Positions 60,849 through 64,000 of a stretch of 64,000 nucleotides of DNA are shown here, piece after piece; the stretch's first letter is position 1; each line of letters begins with the position of its first letter. The notes beneath the pieces were generated by a model. It saw only the letters and a program-made list of their open reading frames with translations. It did not search any database and was not told the DNA's origin. Position numbers and translations under genes: made by a program. The stretch comes from Saccharomycopsis crataegensis. Lineage: Eukaryota > Ascomycota > Saccharomycetes > Ascoideales > Saccharomycopsidaceae. The stretch lies in NCBI RefSeq assembly GCF_037102585.1, contig NW_027043825.1, positions 62,001 to 126,000 of the forward strand, in the 5' to 3' direction.

Positions 60849-60966
60849 AAATGCTATTTTTTTTTTTTTAAAGACAAAATTCAATATATTAATTAATTAA
60901 ATAACTATATATCTCATAAACTACTTAATGTAGTTTGAAGTTTATTTTTTTTTAAAGACAAAAGTT
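60849..60966 (-). mobile_element. Two LINE-A tail-only insertions
   Basis: 60855-60942 carries poly(T), AAAGAC and about 65 bp of LINE-A 3' UTR end only. 60946-60966 carries a second poly(T)-AAAGACAAAA with almost nothing else. They look like extremely 5'-truncated LINE-A insertions next to each other. Confidence 0.65.
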
Positions 60967-61013
60967 TAACCTGTGACTAACTACATCTACTTTAGTCGCA
61001 TCGTAATATAACA
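60967..61013 (+). repeat. Gypsy-1 LTR (LTR-F) fragment upstream of tRNA-Arg(ACG)
   Basis: Forty-seven bases ending TAATATAACA, differing from other LTR-F copies at three positions, so it is older than the adjacent inverted repeat and not its missing LTR part. It ends 9 bp before the tRNA. Confidence 0.85.
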
Positions 61014-61022
61014 TTGTATCTA

Positions 61023-61104
61023 TTCCTCATGGCCCAATGGTTAAGGCACTTGACTACGGTTAATGGGGATCAAGGGATTCCAGGTTCGAGTCCTGGTGGG
61101 GAAG
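61023..61104 (+). tRNA. tRNA-Arg(ACG), probable 9-nt intron
   Basis: TTCCTCA/TGGGGAA acceptor, D arm GGCCCAATGG, anticodon stem CTTGA/TCAAG, T arm CCAGGTTCGAGTCCTGG, discriminator G. Close to yeast tRNA-Arg(ACG) except for nine extra bases (about 61060-61068, TTAATGGGG) after position 37, the canonical intron site. T7 terminates it. Confidence 0.9.
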
Positions 61105-61202
61105 ATTTTTTTAATCATCGGTAGCTGATTAGTGTATTACCTTAAACAAAGAATACTTAGTGGAACGATGTTTTTTACGACGAGAAAAAGGGCGGACACT
61201 TA

Positions 61203-61390
61203 CAGTGTTTTCATTTTTTATTCGTACCAACCACCGGAAATGTTCATACCAGTGGCAAAAAATAATTCATACCGACCCCCGGTATTTTTCGTACCACCAC
61301 AGTGGGATTTATTCAGACCATCTAAGAAAAATAGTTCATACTATTGCACTTCAATTATTCATACCAACAGAATATAAAATTCATACTAAA
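61203..61390 (+). repeat. Left TIR of the Tc1/mariner element
   Basis: It pairs with 62871-63057 over about 185 bp with few mismatches, and contains repeated TTCATACCA/TTCGTACCA motifs that may be transposase-binding sites. Confidence 0.88.
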
Positions 61391-61652
61391 TGCATAAAAT
61401 TCTTATGCTTTCATTAATATTTTATCTTTGATATTATTAAACATGTTATAGGGGACCCGCACACCCAATAAAGCCCCTTTGCAATACTCATTTACCATTT
61501 CAAAGGCTCATAACCAAATTTTGGAGTGGTTTCGTCCTTCCTTAAAATTTTAAATTTTCATCAATTTGTTTTTGAGCCTTTTTGTGTCTTTATGTAATTT
61601 TTTTTATAGTTTTTACTTTTTTTTTTTTGGTTTGTTTTCTAATTTTTTTTCT

Positions 61653-62580
61653 TCATCTTTGGTATTTGTTTTCAAAAGAGCTGCTGTTGTAAACAGAGAT
61701 CAAATATTTCATACCTTTGAGCTTCTCGTTATTTTCTATTTGCTGGATCACTGACTTTACAAAACTGTAGAAGTGATTAGCTGTAGTACCTTTACTCACT
61801 TTGTCAATGGTCGTTTCTGAATCAAGTTTTCTCTTCTTATTGGATGTAGCCACTGGAGTTCTGACCTTTAATTCAATACAACCTTTGACAGAAATTGCCC
61901 CAATGAACGAAATATTAAGCCCTCTGGTTACGGGAACAGTAAGAACTGCTTTTCCACCTACAGCAGACCATCCATACTCACGCCGCATACTGATATTGAA
62001 ACCTGCTTCGTCGATGAAAATACAGTTTTGACTAAAGTCGAGCTTGTCTTTATACTTCTCTGCCCTCTCGAGTCACTGTAGCATCTTCCTTTATCAATTT
62101 TTGAAGGAATTCCTTATGCTCACCAGTAAGAAGGGGCTTACGACCTCTTTTCTTTGTTGGCTCCGAGATACCATTTAATTCATTAACAAGTATTTTGTTC
62201 CAATTTCTTTTCCATGTGTAAGCAGTTTGCAAAGGTATATCTTCTAATTTTGCAGCCTTGTAAGCTGACACGCCTTCTTCCATGACCAATTGCCAAAATC
62301 TTTGTTTGACAGCTTGATTAAAATACCGGTACGAACCTCTATATCTTCGTTCTTTCATTTCAATTTCCATCTCGGCATCTTCTTCTTCTTCGAAAATAGG
62401 ATCAATTTCCATGATATCCATGATACCTGGTTTTTCAAAATGCTTATAGTCACTGTAACTAAAGCAAGCTTCAACTGGTGCTATTTCAGACTCTAAAGTC
62501 ATTTCACTGGGTTCAGCATAGAATCTATTACCTAGGCCATCAACATACCCATCAGTTAGTAGCTTGGCTTTCAAGTCCAT
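61653..62580 (-). pseudogene. Tc1/mariner transposase, degraded
   Basis: The N-terminal 176 codons (62050-62580) include an acidic region and a helix-turn-helix (about residues 85-130, FNQAVKQRFWQLV...YTWKRNWNK) followed by the basic KKRGRKP hook. A deletion with frameshift near 62055 removes the second DNA-binding helix set. The catalytic domain begins AEKYKDKLDF and FIDEAGFN (first Asp), then GWSAVGGKA. The frame ends at about 61653 without the second Asp (DN..H) or the third acidic residue. So it has at least two lesions and is inactive. Confidence 0.82.
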
Positions 62581-62870
62581 ACTTAGTTTTGATGGTAAAA
62601 TCTTATGCTTTTTTTGTAAGTAATCTGGTGATCATATAAAGACCGAATTGAATGTCAAAAGTGGGAATTCATCATCTTAAATGGAGAACAGCTCCTACCA
62701 TACATTCGTTCCCATTTCTTGAAAACCGTAATCACGTGATATTATTGATATTATTATAGATATCCGGTTTTATAGAAAGTAGCACAGAATTATGGAAAAA
62801 ATGAGTATAATTTGTTTAAACTGAGTAGCTTAGAGGCTTATAGAGCCAGTCACATAAAAAAAGAAAGGAA

Positions 62871-63057
62871 TTAATATGAATTTTATATACTGTTGGTATG
62901 AATAATTGAAGTGCAATAGTATGAACTATTTTTCTTAGATGGTTTGAATAAATCCCGCTGCGGTGGTACGAAAAATACCGGGGGTCGGTATGAATTATTT
63001 TTTGCCACTGGTATGAACATTTCCGGTGGTTGGTACGAATAAAAAATGAAAACACTG
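62871..63057 (-). repeat. Right TIR of the Tc1/mariner element
   Basis: Reverse complement of the left TIR, ending GAAAACACTG-TA. Confidence 0.88.
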
Positions 63058-63116
63058 TACTGGCATTGAAAAGTTATGCCAAATAGAGCACGAAATCTTT
63101 CTATATGGCAAAAAAA

Positions 63117-63190
63117 CACCGAACCTGGGACTCGAACCCAGAATCTCCTGATTAGAAGTCAGACGCCCTAACCAATTAGGCTAGCCCGGC
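63117..63190 (-). tRNA. tRNA-Arg(TCT), copy 2
   Basis: Identical in sequence to 39854-39927 and on the same strand; T6 follows at once on the sense strand. A gypsy-2 type LTR begins 13 bp upstream. Confidence 0.96.
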
Positions 63191-63203
63191 CAATCTTATT
63201 TTG

Positions 63204-63543
63204 TGTTACAATCAGTGTGCAAGGCCACACTAGATTCTTGAATCAAGTGGAGATTACAGGCAGTATTTTATATCCAAAGAGACTTGTCCTTTCTAAACTA
63301 AATCAAGGTCAAAACTAAAGGAATGTTGAATCCTTAAATAAATAAAATGATTGAAACTAATAATGGGGTGTTGGACCCGTTCTGGGAATAAAAGGCTAAA
63401 CATAAGGCGATACGACAAGGATAAGAGATAAGCGGTGGGACATAAGGTGATACCTCGATGAGGTAATGCCGATCATGGGTTCCGTATGGTACCATACCGA
63501 TGGTAACCAGGACACAACCTAACCATGATCCCATAATATAACA
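63204..63543. repeat. Solo gypsy-2-like LTR (LTR-E variant), TSD TTTTG
   Basis: 340 bp, TGTTACAATC...ATAATATAACA, flanked by TTTTG (63199-63203, 63544-63548). The right two thirds match LTR-E (GGGGTGTTGGACCCGTTCT and so on). The left third is diverged, so this is a second LTR-E subfamily. Upstream of tRNA-Arg. Confidence 0.9.
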
Positions 63544-63548
63544 TTTTG

Positions 63549-63597
63549 TGTTACAATCAGAGTGCAAGGGCACACTAGATTCTGGAATCAAGTGGAT
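63549..63597. repeat. Partial second LTR-E variant
   Basis: TGTTACAATCAGAGTGCAAGG and about 30 more bases repeat the start of the previous LTR, then the match ends. It begins immediately after the TTTTG duplication, so the solo LTR inserted at the edge of an older LTR of its own family, or the pair arose by recombination. Confidence 0.75.
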
Positions 63598-64000
63598 ATC
63601 CAGAATTAAAAAAAAAAAAAATGTGAGAAAGTTATAGTATTATACTTATCTATTAGAAAGACCGGCATGAAATGCCCGGCTTGCAAGTTATTTAGAACCT
63701 CTGTGACTCGTTAATATACAATTCATTCATTCACTCATATCCAGAAACCATGTCAAGTCCTGATAGTTATAAGAAACAAAGTATTAATCACTCAACTGAT
63801 CCTACTTGTAATGGTTTAGTTGGGTAACATAGTAGTTAAAGTATATTAAAGAAGAATAAAAACTAAAAGGAATAGATGAAGTAAGCTTTTTATAGGTGAG
63901 AAAAGAAAGTAAGACTTACCTAAAAGGGAACTCAAAGGAAAATAAAAAGGTAGTCGGAGATAAGGAGGTTGTCCGAGATAAGGAAAGGAGTTAAATAAAG
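63598..64000 (+). other. Repeat X copy 2 and a LINE ORF1-like start
   Basis: 63668-63735 matches 43240-43305 reversed (repeat X). An ATG at 63750 opens 25 codons to a TAA at 63825-63827. The peptide contains SINHSTDPT, resembling the LINE-A and LINE-D N-terminal YSTDPTNDPP, so this is probably the 5' end of another decayed LINE-A relative. 63830-64000 is A/G-rich with nothing recognised. Confidence 0.5.

Larger units (their letters stand above)
61203..63057 (-). mobile_element. Tc1/mariner (Cirt-like) DNA transposon, internally deleted
   Basis: A 1855-bp element with terminal inverted repeats of about 185 bp beginning CAGTGTTTTC, flanked by TA on both sides (61201-61202, 63058-63059), the hallmark duplication of the superfamily. 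Inside is a degraded transposase on the minus strand. Related to the Cirt elements known from Candida. A diverged solo TIR is at 39222. Non-autonomous in this state. Confidence 0.88.

Noticed and set aside
60967-61013. The missing outer half of the gypsy-1 copy 2 LTR
   Set aside because: It differs at three of 47 positions from the near-identical left-arm counterpart, so it is another, older LTR-F insertion.

Overview
This is a stretch of yeast nuclear DNA made almost entirely of nested retrotransposons packed between tRNA genes. The tRNA genes are yeast-like (intron-bearing Tyr, Phe and probably Arg-ACG). The element mix is L1-type LINEs resembling Candida Zorro, Ty5-like copia, Ty3-like gypsy and a Cirt-like Tc1/mariner transposon. 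CTG codons fall at conserved small or polar positions, including the Ser of the RNase H YaSR motif. Together these point to a CUG-Ser clade (Candida/Debaryomyces/Scheffersomyces-type) yeast. I see no host protein gene in 64 kb; the only host genes I can support are ten tRNAs.

Layout. 1-1.6 kb: LINE and LTR remnants. 1.6-1.75 kb: a close tRNA-Thr/tRNA-Ala pair. 1.8-12.0 kb: two head-to-tail LINE-A copies, the second internally deleted and carrying a solo LTR-A. 12.0-14.8 kb: LINE-B with a solo LTR-B. 14.8-22.4 kb: two Ty5-like copia elements of different subfamilies. 22.4-26.1 kb: three stacked LINE-A copies. 26.1-27.1 kb: tRNA-Gly, -Phe, -Glu. 27.1-39.1 kb: a gypsy-1 element whose LTR was split by a near full-length LINE-C. 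39.1-39.9 kb: tRNA-Tyr, -Leu, -Arg. 40-43.6 kb: LINE-A and LINE-D pieces and solo LTRs. 43.6-48.5 kb: a whole-looking gypsy-2. 48.6-59.2 kb: a second gypsy-1+LINE-C block, an inverted near-identical copy of the 28.4-39.1 kb block. 59.2-61 kb: LINE-A pieces. 61-63.2 kb: tRNA-Arg(ACG), an internally deleted Tc1/mariner element, and a second tRNA-Arg(UCU). The right edge holds gypsy LTRs and the 5' end of another LINE.

How the parts fit together. Gypsy LTRs sit 9-14 bp upstream of seven tRNA genes, as expected of Pol III-targeted Ty3-like integration. LINEs then interrupt those LTRs, their 5' ends facing the tRNA in all five cases, and further LINEs land beside or in the poly(A) tails of earlier ones. 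Copia LTRs have inserted into the LINEs. All LTR families appear to be primed by initiator tRNA-Met: gypsy by its 3' end, copia by its anticodon half.

The least expected signals are in the copia LTRs. LTR-B carries a variable tandem array (2-8 units of about 19 bp) in which nearly every unit is a heat-shock element. LTR-A carries an HSE and also a tRNA-like A-box/B-box module. The inverted duplication (about 10.7 kb arms, 9.5 kb spacer) and the lack of protein genes make a centromere-like or other heterochromatic role worth testing; this is inference.
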